The position numbers and the translations under genes are program-made. DNA of 64,000 nucleotides from Bradyrhizobium sp. dw_78 (GTDB taxonomy: Bacteria > Pseudomonadota > Alphaproteobacteria > Rhizobiales > Xanthobacteraceae). Position 1 is the first letter of the stretch. The number at the start of each line of letters is the position of its first letter. The DNA is taken from NCBI RefSeq assembly GCF_018449525.1, contig NZ_JAAVUS010000012.1, forward strand, positions 62,001 through 126,000, written 5' to 3'. Below, piece after piece: positions 40,483 through 49,120 of this stretch. The notes beneath the pieces are model-generated. The model did not search any database, was not told the DNA's origin, and was given only the letters and a program-made list of their open reading frames with translations.

Positions 40483-41802
40483 CTAGTTCTTCTCAATCCG
40501 TATCACCTGCGGCCGGCCGCTGATCACCTTGTCGCGCTGCACCGCCTGCAACGCGCGATAGACGGCATCCTCGCTGGTCGCATAGGTAATCAAAATGACC
40601 GGCACCGGAGAGGATTTTCCGTTCAGGGCGGCCGTGTCAACGCCGTTTGCATGGCGCTGCACAATCGATTCAATGGAAATCTTCTGTTCCGCAAGCCGGG
40701 TCGCGATGGTCGCAGCGGTGCCTGCCAGATCCCGCGCCATCAGGCGGATATAATAGCCACCTTCATGGCGCTCCATCGGCGCCTTGCTGGTCGCACGCAA
40801 CTGCGCCACCGGCCGCCCGAACGGCTTGGCGCGGATGCCGCGCGCGACGTCGGCGATATCGGCGACGACGGCCGACGCCGTCGCGGCCCCGCCCGCGCCG
40901 GGCCCGACCAGCGTGATCGGAGCGATCCCCTCGCCGTCGATGGTCACGGCGTTGGTGACGCCCATGACCTGCGCGATCGAGGATGATTTCGGCACCATGG
41001 TCGGATGCACGCGCTGTTCGATGCCCTTGGCCGTTTTTACCGCCACACCAAGAAGCTTGACGCGGTAGCCGAGTTCCTCCGCGGCGCGAAGGTCCTCCGG
41101 CGCGATCGAGGAAATCCCCTCGACATACACTGCCTTCTCGGCAATCTCGGTGCCGAACGCCAGGCTAGCCAGGATCGCCAGCTTCTGCGCCGTGTCATGG
41201 CCGTCGACGTCGAACGACGGATTGGCCTCGGCATAACCGAGGCGCTGGGCATCCTTCAGGCATTCGGCGAACGACAACCGCTCCTGCTCCATCCGGGTCA
41301 GGATGTAATTGCAGGTGCCGTTGAGGATGCCGTAGACCCGCTGCACGGAGGTGCCGGCGAGGCCCTCGCGCAAGGTCTTGATGACGGGAATGGCGGCGCC
41401 GACCGCGGCCTCGAAGTTCAGCGCACCGCCATGCAGCTCGGCCAGTTTCGCCAGCCGCAGCCCATGCTTGGCGATCAGCGCCTTGTTGGCGGTCACCACG
41501 GATTTGCCGGATTTCAGCGCGGCCTCGATCGCCGACAGTGCAGGCTCACCCGCGCCGCCCATCAATTCGACGAAGCAGTCGATCCTGGCATCATTCGCCA
41601 GTTCCAGCGGATCCCGCGCCCAACTGATACCGCGTAAATCGATCCCGCGTTTTTTTGCCTTGGAGCGCGCAGTGACGCCGACCACGCGGATGTCACGCCC
41701 GGTGCGCGCCGACAGGATCCGGCCCTGCTGCTCGATGAGGCGGACGACTTCGGATCCAACCGTGCCGAGCCCCGCAATACCCACGTTCAGGGGTGCGACC
41801 AT
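40483..41802 (-). CDS. hom: Homoserine dehydrogenase
   Basis: 439 residues. The NAD(P) Rossmann start is VGIAGLGTVGSEVVRLIEQQ. The catalytic region has ANKALIAKHG, FEAAVGAAIPVIKTL, GILNGTCNYILTRM and YAEANPSFDVDGHDTAQKLA. An ACT domain at about 355-430 (YYIRLMARDLAGTAATIATR) binds the end-product threonine. It reduces aspartate-semialdehyde to homoserine for Thr and Met. It sits between the aminotransferase and glpX in one run. Confidence 0.96.
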   Translation of the reverse strand: MVAPLNVGIAGLGTVGSEVVRLIEQQGRILSARTGRDIRVVGVTARSKAKKRGIDLRGISWARDPLELANDARIDCFVELMGGAGEPALSAIEAALKSGKSVVTANKALIAKHGLRLAKLAELHGGALNFEAAVGAAIPVIKTLREGLAGTSVQRVYGILNGTCNYILTRMEQERLSFAECLKDAQRLGYAEANPSFDVDGHDTAQKLAILASLAFGTEIAEKAVYVEGISSIAPEDLRAAEELGYRVKLLGVAVKTAKGIEQRVHPTMVPKSSSIAQVMGVTNAVTIDGEGIAPITLVGPGAGGAATASAVVADIADVARGIRAKPFGRPVAQLRATSKAPMERHEGGYYIRLMARDLAGTAATIATRLAEQKISIESIVQRHANGVDTAALNGKSSPVPVILITYATSEDAVYRALQAVQRDKVISGRPQVIRIEKN

Positions 41803-41868
41803 AACGAGAAAAACCTGCCGGAGAGATTGTGACCAGTCCCGATCGGGTGGCGAAAACCGCGATCAGGC

Positions 41869-43089
41869 CTAGCGCCGGTTGGCGAGAGGAACCACGTTGT
41901 GCAACGTTTCAATGCCGCTTTCAAGGAAGCGGCGCACCCCGCGCGCGGCCTGGCGGATGCGTTGCTCGTTTTCCACCATGGCAATGCGGACATAGCCCTC
42001 GCCGTGCTCGCCGAAGCCGACGCCCGGCGATACCGCCACCCCGGATTTCTCGACCAGCAGGGTCGCGAACTGCATGCTGCCGACCTCGCGGAACGCTTCG
42101 GGCAGCGGCGCCCAGGCGAACATCGAGGCGGAAGGCGGCGGAATTTCCCACCCCGCACGCCCGAACGATTCCACCAGAACGTCACGGCGTTTGCGGTAGG
42201 TGTCGCGCATCTCGCGGATGCAATCGTCTGGACCGTTGAGCGCCGCGGTCGCGGCCACCTGTATCGGCGTGAACGCGCCATAGTCGAGATAGGATTTGAC
42301 CCGCGCCAGCGCCGCGATGATGCGCTCGTTGCCGACGGCAAATCCCATGCGCCAGCCCGCCATCGAATAGGTCTTGGACATCGAGGTGAATTCCACGGTC
42401 ACGTCGATCGCGCCGGGAACCTGCAAGACCGACGGCGGCGGATTGTTGTCGTCGAAATAGACTTCCGCGTAGGCGAGGTCGGAGAGAATGAAGATCTCGT
42501 GCTTCTTCGCGAACGCCACCAGGTCCCGGTAGAAATCGAGGTCGGCGACATTGGCGGTCGGATTGGACGGATAGCAAACGACGATCGCGATCGGCTTCGG
42601 GATCGAATGGATGATCGCGCGCTCGACCGCCTCGAAGAACTGCGGCGTCGGGTCCGACGGCACAGAGCGGATCACGCCGCCGGCCATCAGGAATCCGAAG
42701 GCATGAATCGGATAGCTCGGGTTGGGGCACAACACCACGTCGCCCGGCGCCGTGATCGCTTGCGCGACATTGGCAAAACCTTCCTTGGAGCCCAGCGTGG
42801 CGACGATCTGGGTTTCGGGGTTGAGCCTGACGCCGAAACGCCTGGCGTAATAGCCCGCCTGAGCCTTGCGCAGGCCGGTGATGCCGCGCGAGGCGGAATA
42901 GCGGTCGGTCCTGGGCTTACCCAGCGTTTCCTTCAGCTTTTCGATGACATGCTGCGGCGTCGACATATCCGGATTGCCCATGCCGAGATCGATGATATCG
43001 GCGCCAGCATTGCGCGCGGCCGCCTTGGCGCGGTTGACCTGTTCGAACACGTAAGGCGGCAGACGGCGTATGCGGTAAAACTCTTCCAT
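41869..43089 (-). CDS. PLP-dependent class I aminotransferase (AlaC / LL-DAP aminotransferase-like)
   Basis: 406 residues from ATG 43089 (MEEFYRIRRLPPYVFEQVNR) with GGAG upstream. The PLP Lys is in SMSKTYSMAGWR. Other signatures are GMGNPDMSTP, YPSNPTANV and SDLAYAEVYFDD. Proteins of this clade are called alanine transaminase or LL-diaminopimelate aminotransferase-like; the substrate cannot be fixed from sequence. It lies 66 bases before hom, hinting at a shared amino-acid role. Confidence 0.88.
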   Translation of the reverse strand: MEEFYRIRRLPPYVFEQVNRAKAAARNAGADIIDLGMGNPDMSTPQHVIEKLKETLGKPRTDRYSASRGITGLRKAQAGYYARRFGVRLNPETQIVATLGSKEGFANVAQAITAPGDVVLCPNPSYPIHAFGFLMAGGVIRSVPSDPTPQFFEAVERAIIHSIPKPIAIVVCYPSNPTANVADLDFYRDLVAFAKKHEIFILSDLAYAEVYFDDNNPPPSVLQVPGAIDVTVEFTSMSKTYSMAGWRMGFAVGNERIIAALARVKSYLDYGAFTPIQVAATAALNGPDDCIREMRDTYRKRRDVLVESFGRAGWEIPPPSASMFAWAPLPEAFREVGSMQFATLLVEKSGVAVSPGVGFGEHGEGYVRIAMVENEQRIRQAARGVRRFLESGIETLHNVVPLANRR

Positions 43090-43285
43090 GGCTCCTGGCT
43101 CCGGCAACCGGTAAGGGCGCAATCACAAATTTGGCAACGAATCGGAATGCGCTTTCGTCCAGAAATTCACGCTAGATCAGAGACTTAACGTGAATAAAGG
43201 CGCGAAATTGGTGTCTTCGCCCCGATTTGCGGTTGAACTGGATTCTTTTACCACGGATACCCGGTTATGCCAGTGCAGCTTCGGA

Positions 43286-43609
43286 TTACTTCGAGGCCGG
43301 CCCCTGATTCTGGCTCTCGTTTTGGCCTTGACCCTGCTCCTTGGTGGTCGATGCCTGACGATCTCTGGCCGCGAGCAGTTCCTTCTTGATCTTAGCCTGC
43401 TCATCCGGCGCGATCGCCGCCTGGTCCCGATCGGGAGGCAAATCTTCCACCGGCAGGTAAGCCCCCGGCTCCTTCGAACGCCCCGGCGCGCCGGCCGGCG
43501 TCCCGACCAGGGGCAGATCGGCGATCGACGTCGCACAGCCGCCGAGCGCAAGCGCCGACAGCAGCAGCGCGCCCCAGATCAACACCCTCGTGTTCCGATT
43601 TACCGACAT
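43286..43609 (-). CDS. Small lipoprotein
   Basis: 107 residues. A lipoprotein signal MSVNRNTRVLIWGALLLSAL ends with lipobox LGGC. The mature region is disordered, Pro/Gln/Lys-rich, with a helix DEQAKIKKELLAARDRQA. Function unknown. It is upstream of the aminotransferase on the same strand, separated by nearly 200 bases. Confidence 0.8.
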   Translation of the reverse strand: MSVNRNTRVLIWGALLLSALALGGCATSIADLPLVGTPAGAPGRSKEPGAYLPVEDLPPDRDQAAIAPDEQAKIKKELLAARDRQASTTKEQGQGQNESQNQGPASK

Positions 43610-43874
43610 GCGTCTCCGCCGCCTACCTTCGCCCTACGCGCATGACTTTGCAGCCAACTGACACATATTTCATCAGCGGCCGACCGCAACCTAAACGACT
43701 GTCGTCGGAAACGATTAAGGCCTGAACTATAGACTGAGCCGTTGAGGCCTCAATATGACGGAACCAAGATTCTTTGTCGCAGTGCAACACGTCCGGCACA
43801 AAGATTAACATCCGCTTTGCCGTCGGCGATCGACCGCGGTGACGAACTTCGAATGAACCTGTAGTGTTGCCGAC

Positions 43875-45680
43875 ATGAGCGACGTCACCACCCAAACCGA
43901 GCCCACGAAAAAATTCGACCCCGAAGCGTTCGCACTGAACCTTGCCCGGGCGATGGAGAGCAGCGGCCAGGCGCTCGCCGCCTACCTGAAGCCGCGCGAA
44001 AACGGCGAGCCCAAGGACAAGCCGCCGAGCGAACTCAGCGAACTCGTCAAGACCTTCACCGCCGTCGCGGAATACTGGATGTCGGACAAAACGCGGGCGA
44101 CCGAGGTGCAGATGAAGATGGGCAAAGCCTATCTCGATCTGTGGGCCTCGTCGGCGCGGCGTCTTGTTGGCGAACCGGCTGAGCCGGCGGCCGAGCCCTC
44201 GCCGCGCGATCGGCGCTTCAAGGATCCCGAATGGAAATCGAACCAGTTTTTCGATTTCCTGCTGCAACTCTATCTGCTGACGACGCAGTGGGCGCAGGAC
44301 CTGGTGCATAACGCCGAAGGCCTCGATCCGCACACCCGCCAGAAGGCCGAGTTCTACGTCCAGCAGATCGCCAATGCGCTGGCGCCATCGAACTTCGTGC
44401 TCACCAATCCGGAAGTGTTGCGCGAGACGCTGGCCTCCAACGGCGACAATCTGGTCCGCGGCATGAAGATGCTCGCCGAAGACGTCGAAGCCGGCCACGG
44501 CACGTTGCGGATCCGGCAATCCGATCCGGATGCGCTGTCGGTCGGCGTCAACATGGCGACCACGCCGGGCAAGGTGATCTTCCAGAACGATCTGATGCAG
44601 CTCATCCAGTACGAACCGACGACGGAAAACGTGCTGCGTACACCGCTCCTGATCGTGCCGCCGTGGATCAACAAATACTACATTCTCGATCTCAGGCCGG
44701 AAAAATCCTTCATCAAATGGTGCGTCGATCAGGGCATCACGGTGTTCGTGATTTCCTGGGTCAATCCGGACAAGCGGCTCGGGGCGAAGACCTTCGACGA
44801 TTACATGAAGGAAGGCCCGCTGGCGGCGATGGATGCGATCGAGCAGGCCACCGGCGAAATGAAAGTCCACACCATGGGCTATTGCGTCGGCGGCACGCTG
44901 CTTGCGGCGACCCTGGCCTGGCTCGCCGAGAACCGCCGCGTCAAGGTGACGTCGGCGACGTTGCTGGCGGCGCAGGTCGATTTCAGCCATGCCGGAGATC
45001 TCCTGGTGTTCGTCGACGAAGACCAGATTTCGGCGCTGGAACGCGACATGCAGGCCTCGGGCGTGCTCGAAGGCAGCAAGATGGCGATGGCCTTCAACAT
45101 GCTGCGCTCGAACGATCTGATCTGGTCCTATGTCGTCAGCAACTATCTGAAGGGACAGCCGCCCTCGTCGTTCGACCTGTTGCACTGGAATTCGGACGCG
45201 ACGCGGATGCCAGCGGCCAATCATTCTTATTACCTGCGCAACTGCTATCTGGAGAACCGGCTTTCCACCGGCAGCATGGTGCTCGACAATACCCTGCTCG
45301 ATCTGTCGAAGGTGAAGGTGCCGGTCTACAATCTGGCGACCCGCGAGGACCATATCGCGCCGGCGGAATCGGTGCTCTACGGCTCGCAATTCTTCGGCGG
45401 ACCGGTGAAATACGTGATGTCGGGATCCGGGCACATCGCCGGCGTGATCAATCCGCCGGCGGCGAACAAATACCAGTTCTGGACCAACGACAGGATCAAG
45501 GACATCACGCTCGCCGACTGGATCAAGGGCGCCGAGGAACACAAGGGCTCGTGGTGGCCCGACTGGCGCGAATGGCTCGGCGGCATCGATCCGGAGGAAG
45601 TGCCCGCGCGCGCGGTCGGGACAGAAGCGCTGCCTCCGATCGAAGATGCGCCCGGCAGCTATGTCCGGGTTCGCGCGTAG
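43875..45680 (+). CDS. phaC: Class I poly(3-hydroxyalkanoate) synthase PhaC
   Basis: 601 residues. The alpha/beta-hydrolase core has the lipase-like box GYCVGG with the catalytic Cys. The catalytic Asp is in TREDHIAPAESV and the His in SGSGHIAGVINPP. The N-terminal DUF-type PHA region has DPEWKSNQFFDFLLQLYL, and TPLLIVPPWINKYYILDL precedes the core. It polymerises (R)-3-hydroxyacyl-CoA into storage granules. The other pha genes are not in the window. Confidence 0.95.
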   Translation: MSDVTTQTEPTKKFDPEAFALNLARAMESSGQALAAYLKPRENGEPKDKPPSELSELVKTFTAVAEYWMSDKTRATEVQMKMGKAYLDLWASSARRLVGEPAEPAAEPSPRDRRFKDPEWKSNQFFDFLLQLYLLTTQWAQDLVHNAEGLDPHTRQKAEFYVQQIANALAPSNFVLTNPEVLRETLASNGDNLVRGMKMLAEDVEAGHGTLRIRQSDPDALSVGVNMATTPGKVIFQNDLMQLIQYEPTTENVLRTPLLIVPPWINKYYILDLRPEKSFIKWCVDQGITVFVISWVNPDKRLGAKTFDDYMKEGPLAAMDAIEQATGEMKVHTMGYCVGGTLLAATLAWLAENRRVKVTSATLLAAQVDFSHAGDLLVFVDEDQISALERDMQASGVLEGSKMAMAFNMLRSNDLIWSYVVSNYLKGQPPSSFDLLHWNSDATRMPAANHSYYLRNCYLENRLSTGSMVLDNTLLDLSKVKVPVYNLATREDHIAPAESVLYGSQFFGGPVKYVMSGSGHIAGVINPPAANKYQFWTNDRIKDITLADWIKGAEEHKGSWWPDWREWLGGIDPEEVPARAVGTEALPPIEDAPGSYVRVRA

Positions 45681-45758
45681 CGTCACGAGCCACCTTCGAA
45701 TATAATCGACGCGTCCCGCCCGGACGGGATTTGAAATCGAACTGAGGGGGAAGTGTCT

Positions 45759-46157
45759 ATGACGCGCGAATTGTTCTGGCTGACACTGACGGTCATCTTC
45801 ACGGGACTGCTTTGGATCCCTTACGTGCTCAACCGCTGTCAGGTGCGCGGCCTTGGCGGCGCGATGGCCAATCCCGCGCGTGGCGACAAACCGCTGGCCG
45901 ACTGGGCCACCCGCCTGATGTTCGCGCATGACAACGCGGTCGAGAATCTGATCATCTTCGCGCCGCTGGTCCTGATCCTCAACGCGATCGACTATTCCAG
46001 CAAATGGACCGTGCTCGCCTGCGCGGTCTATTTCTGGTCCCGCGTCGCGCATCTGATCGTCTATACGCTCGGCCTGCCGGTGTTCCGCACGCTGGCCTTC
46101 GTGGTCGGATTCCTGGCGCAGGCCGTGCTGGCGCTGGCGATTTTCGGGCTGGCTTGA
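45759..46157 (+). CDS. MAPEG-family membrane protein
   Basis: 132 residues from ATG 45759, which follows a GAGGGGGAAG ribosome site. Four membrane helices are visible, with the family signature FAHDNAVENLIIFAPLVLIL in the second part and FWSRVAHLIVYTLGLPVFRT. Eukaryotic MAPEG enzymes act on glutathione and eicosanoids; bacterial members are poorly understood. It starts 78 bases after phaC. Confidence 0.85.
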   Translation: MTRELFWLTLTVIFTGLLWIPYVLNRCQVRGLGGAMANPARGDKPLADWATRLMFAHDNAVENLIIFAPLVLILNAIDYSSKWTVLACAVYFWSRVAHLIVYTLGLPVFRTLAFVVGFLAQAVLALAIFGLA

Positions 46158-46175
46158 GAAATCAGACACTCTGCC

Positions 46176-46268
46176 GTCATTCCGGGGCGATGCGCAGCAT
46201 CGAATCCGGAATCTCCCGCCATCGCCTCTGGATTTCGGGTTCGCGACTTCGTCGCGCCCCGGAATGAC
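46176..46268. repeat. Intergenic palindrome, family A, long form
   Basis: It opens with GTCATTCCGGGGCG and closes with CGCCCCGGAATGAC. The centre has an inner ATCGAATCCGGAATC segment. It would fold into a long hairpin between two converging genes. Confidence 0.8.
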
Positions 46269-46298
46269 ATCTCAACAGGAAATGCGGACCGTTGGACC

Positions 46299-47279
46299 CT
46301 ACGCGTCCGCGAGTCCCAGCATCAGCCGCATGTTTTGCACCGCCGCGCCCGAGGCGCCTTTGCCGAGATTGTCGAGACGGGCGACGAGAACCGCCTGACG
46401 GTGTTTGTCGCTGGCAAACACATAGAGTTCGAGCCTGTTGGTCTCGTTGAGCGCCTCGGGCTCGATCCGCCCACTCTTCGCCGCTTCGTTATCGAGCGGC
46501 ATCACCGAAACGTAGCGGCTTCCGGCATAGCGCTTCGCCAGCGCCGCGTGGAGGTCGGCTCCGCCGGGCTTACCGGGAAGCGTATCGAGCTGCAGGGGCA
46601 CGGAAACCAGCATGCCCTGCCGGTAATTGCCGACCGACGGCACGAAGATGGGCCGATGCGCCAGCCGCGAATAGAGTTGCATCTCCGGCACATGCTTGTG
46701 CTCGAAGCCGAGGCCATAGAGCTCGAAGGCCGGCGCTGTGCCGTTCTCGAAGCTTGCGATCATCGACTTGCCGCCGCCCGAATAGCCGCTGACCGCATTG
46801 ACGGTGACGGGATAGTCCGCAGGCAGGAGACCGGCATCGACGAGCGGTCGGAGCAGCGCAATCGCGCCGGTCGGATAGCAGCCGGGATTCGAGACCTTCC
46901 GCGCCGCCCGGATCTTGTCAGCCTGATCCGGCGCGAGTTCGGGAAAGCCATAGGCCCAGTCGCTGGCAACGCGAAATGCCGTCGACGCATCGAGAATCTT
47001 GGGGGCCGAAGCCCCCATGCTGTCGATCAGAGCGACGGTCTCTTTCGCGGCATCGTCCGGCAGGCAGAGGATCACGAGATCCACCTCCTCCATCAGCGCG
47101 CGCTTGGCTCCCGCGTCCTTGCGCTTTTCTTCCGCGATGCTCTTTTCCACGACACCGCTCTGCAGGCTGAGGCGCTCGCGAATACCGAGGCCCGTGGTGC
47201 CGGACGCGCCGTCGACAAACACGCTGGCTTTCGCGGAGGCGCCGGTGGCCGGAGAGTTACTGATATCGGCGAAGGTCAT
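46299..47279 (-). CDS. argC: N-acetyl-gamma-glutamyl-phosphate reductase
   Basis: 326 residues, the short alphaproteobacterial type. It begins with a Rossmann loop VFVDGASGTTGLGIRERL. The catalytic Cys is in KVSNPGCYPTGAIALLRPL, and the His appears in LGFEHKHVPEM. It makes N-acetylglutamate-5-semialdehyde in arginine synthesis. It overlaps the PaiB-like gene upstream by ATGA and lies downstream of a leader with Arg codons and a terminator. Confidence 0.92.
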   Translation of the reverse strand: MTFADISNSPATGASAKASVFVDGASGTTGLGIRERLSLQSGVVEKSIAEEKRKDAGAKRALMEEVDLVILCLPDDAAKETVALIDSMGASAPKILDASTAFRVASDWAYGFPELAPDQADKIRAARKVSNPGCYPTGAIALLRPLVDAGLLPADYPVTVNAVSGYSGGGKSMIASFENGTAPAFELYGLGFEHKHVPEMQLYSRLAHRPIFVPSVGNYRQGMLVSVPLQLDTLPGKPGGADLHAALAKRYAGSRYVSVMPLDNEAAKSGRIEPEALNETNRLELYVFASDKHRQAVLVARLDNLGKGASGAAVQNMRLMLGLADA

Positions 47280-47944
47280 GGGACGTTCCTTTCGAACCTG
47301 TTGGTTTCGCCTGCAAAGGCCTGTGGCAGCGTTTCCCGCATCAAATCCGCAATCCGTTGCGCGCCCGCATTCGGCTGGGCACCGAGTTCAGCTGCGACAG
47401 CGGCGTAATCGGCCTCGGACTTGTGCTGATTGAGTTTGAAGCTGCCTTCGACCTCTTCGACGGTCATCACCAGTCCCACGATCGCCTTCTTCATGGCATC
47501 CAGCCGTCCCGGCGTCATCTTCCCTGAAGTCCAGGGCCTCTTCGGCAACAGCCGGTCCTCGAATTTGGCACTGAGCCTGTCGACCTGTACGCCGAGTTCA
47601 TCATCCGACAACCGCCGTACCGGTCCTGTCAAATGCACGGCCTGATAAAGCCAGGTCGGCACCTGATCCGGCGACACATACCAGTCAGGCGAGACATAGG
47701 CATCCGCCCCGGTGGCGGCCAATAGCCAGGGCGAGTCCCCGCCGGCAAGCTTTACCAACGGATTATGACGGGCAACATGAAACGCCGCCAGCGGGGCACC
47801 GTTATCGGCATAGCTCAGATAAAACGGCAGCGCGGACGCGATGGGCTTGACCCCGTCCCAGGCGCAGACCGTGCCAAATCCGCGCTCTTCCGCAAAGCCA
47901 AGGCTTGCGGCGCGGTCGGCCTTGAACGAAGGGGGCGTGTACAT
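47276..47944 (-). CDS. PaiB-like FMN-binding protein
   Basis: 222 residues from ATG 47944 (MYTPPSFKADRAASLGFAEE) with AGGAG upstream. The split-barrel flavin domain carries ALPFYLSYADNGAPLAAFHV, HNPLVKLAGGDSPWLLAATG and DWYVSPDQVPTWLYQAVHLT. The C-terminal helix has GFKLNQHKSEAD-like residues (SFKLNQHKSEAD). In Bacillus, PaiB was named a transcriptional regulator of protease genes; the barrel resembles pyridoxamine oxidases. It is translationally coupled to argC. Confidence 0.87.
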   Translation of the reverse strand: MYTPPSFKADRAASLGFAEERGFGTVCAWDGVKPIASALPFYLSYADNGAPLAAFHVARHNPLVKLAGGDSPWLLAATGADAYVSPDWYVSPDQVPTWLYQAVHLTGPVRRLSDDELGVQVDRLSAKFEDRLLPKRPWTSGKMTPGRLDAMKKAIVGLVMTVEEVEGSFKLNQHKSEADYAAVAAELGAQPNAGAQRIADLMRETLPQAFAGETNRFERNVP

Positions 47945-48002
47945 CCGGGAACTCCTGCTGGATTGAGGAGCCGCCAGACCGAACCGCGTGATTTTTTGGG
48001 AC

Positions 48003-48029
48003 GAAAAAGCCGCGGGATGATCCGGCGGC
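48003..48029 (-). terminator. Intrinsic terminator within the leader of paiB-argC
   Basis: On the reverse strand GCCGC CGGATCATCCC GCGGC is followed by TTTTT. It lies after the leader ORF stop and before the PaiB ATG, so it would stop transcription before the operon unless relieved. Confidence 0.6.
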
Positions 48030-48042
48030 AGGGGCAGATGTC

Positions 48043-48117
48043 TTAAACGCAGACGTCCGCCCGTACCGCGAAGGTACGGCGGCGGCGAACGATCAGAATG
48101 GTCGCAGCGTTGATCAT
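48043..48117 (-). CDS. Putative arginine-rich leader peptide, 24 aa
   Basis: ATG 48117 to TAA 48043-48045. Residues 7-18 read ILIV, then RRRR (CGC CGC CGC CGT), then TFAV; a fifth Arg follows. The Arg codons overlap the 5' arm of a stem GTACC-TTCGC-GGTAC extended by CCGCC/GGGCGG. A terminator stands downstream before paiB-argC. This geometry is that of ribosome-mediated attenuation; arginine as the signal fits the presence of argC. No strong ribosome site is visible. Confidence 0.45.
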   Translation of the reverse strand: MINAATILIVRRRRTFAVRADVCV

Positions 48118-48214
48118 GAGCGCGGCTATAGGACCGCGCCCGTTTTGCGTCAAGCCGAAACCGCCGGGGCATCAACACCCTGCCCGCCCGGTTCGGCTTA
48201 CTCCGAAACCGGCG

Positions 48215-48745
48215 TCAGAACACGCGCCATAGCCATTCGGCGATTTTCGCGATCACGTCGCCGAATACCAAAAGCGCCGCCGACCAGACCAGCGCGGATA
48301 CGAAGTTGGCGATTTGAAACGGCCAATAGGGCATTTCGAATATCCCGGCGGCGAGCGGCACGGAGGCGCGCAACGGACCGAAAAATCGCCCGATGAAGAT
48401 GCTCGGCACGCCCCAGTTTCTGACAAAGGCTTCGCCACGCGGCAGGATTTCCGGGTATCGCGACAGCGGCCACATCCGCGCGACCCGTTCCTTGTATGTG
48501 AAGCCGAACCAGTAGGAGAGCCAATCGCCGAGCGCGGCGCCGAGCCCGCCGGCGATCCAGACCGGCCAGAAGCTGATGCCGCTGGCGCCGATCAGCGCGC
48601 CGATCGCCACCAGCGCTCCCCAGGCCGGGATCAGCAGCGAAATGAAGGCGAGCGATTCACCGAACGCCAGCAGCAGCACGATCGGAGCGGCCCAGGCCGA
48701 ATGATCACGCACGAAATCGGCGAGCGCGCGCGCAATATCTTCCAT
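48215..48745 (-). CDS. DedA-family membrane protein
   Basis: 176 residues. Family landmarks are LAFGESLAFISLLIPAWGAL, GDWLSYWFGFTYKERVARMW and FIGRFFGPLRASVPLAAGIF, with the conserved Glu, Asp and Arg, and several membrane helices. DedA proteins move undecaprenyl phosphate or other lipids across the inner membrane and affect envelope stress tolerance. The direct substrate here is not known. Confidence 0.9.
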   Translation of the reverse strand: MEDIARALADFVRDHSAWAAPIVLLLAFGESLAFISLLIPAWGALVAIGALIGASGISFWPVWIAGGLGAALGDWLSYWFGFTYKERVARMWPLSRYPEILPRGEAFVRNWGVPSIFIGRFFGPLRASVPLAAGIFEMPYWPFQIANFVSALVWSAALLVFGDVIAKIAEWLWRVF

Positions 48746-49120
48746 TTGCCGAAATGCCTTCCCGCCTCGGTTTGTCCGTTCGGACCTCTCTTTGGACCCT
48801 TCTTGGGGGATCCTTGATTAAGGACAGGTAAGCTGCCCGCTTCCATGACATCAAGTCACAAAGCGGGCACGCCAGGAGCCGGCGCAGGCCTGCCCCGAAC
48901 CTGTCCGAGGCGTGTTGCCATGAGCGCCGCTCCCTGTTACCGGGCGTTGCGGCGATCATGTTTCGCACCTCGCAGGCCGTGGACCGGCATCTTATCTGTC
49001 CAATCAGCCAGGATGGGGCAACCGACGCCCAGCCCCCGCGGTCACTTTTTAAGCCTATCCATGGCATAGTCCGAGCAACGATTCGTCGCGTGCGATACGC
49101 GCGCCTCCACATGAAGAGCC
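48746..49120. other. Intergenic region before parE
   Basis: About 375 bases between divergent genes. It contains a few short frames of no coding character and no clear hairpin. Promoters for both flanking genes must lie here. Confidence 0.5.

Noticed and set aside
43623..46169. 848-codon leftward ORF opposite phaC
   Set aside because: It is the antisense shadow of phaC and the MAPEG gene, with His/Arg/Asp-rich composition typical of complement frames in GC-rich DNA.
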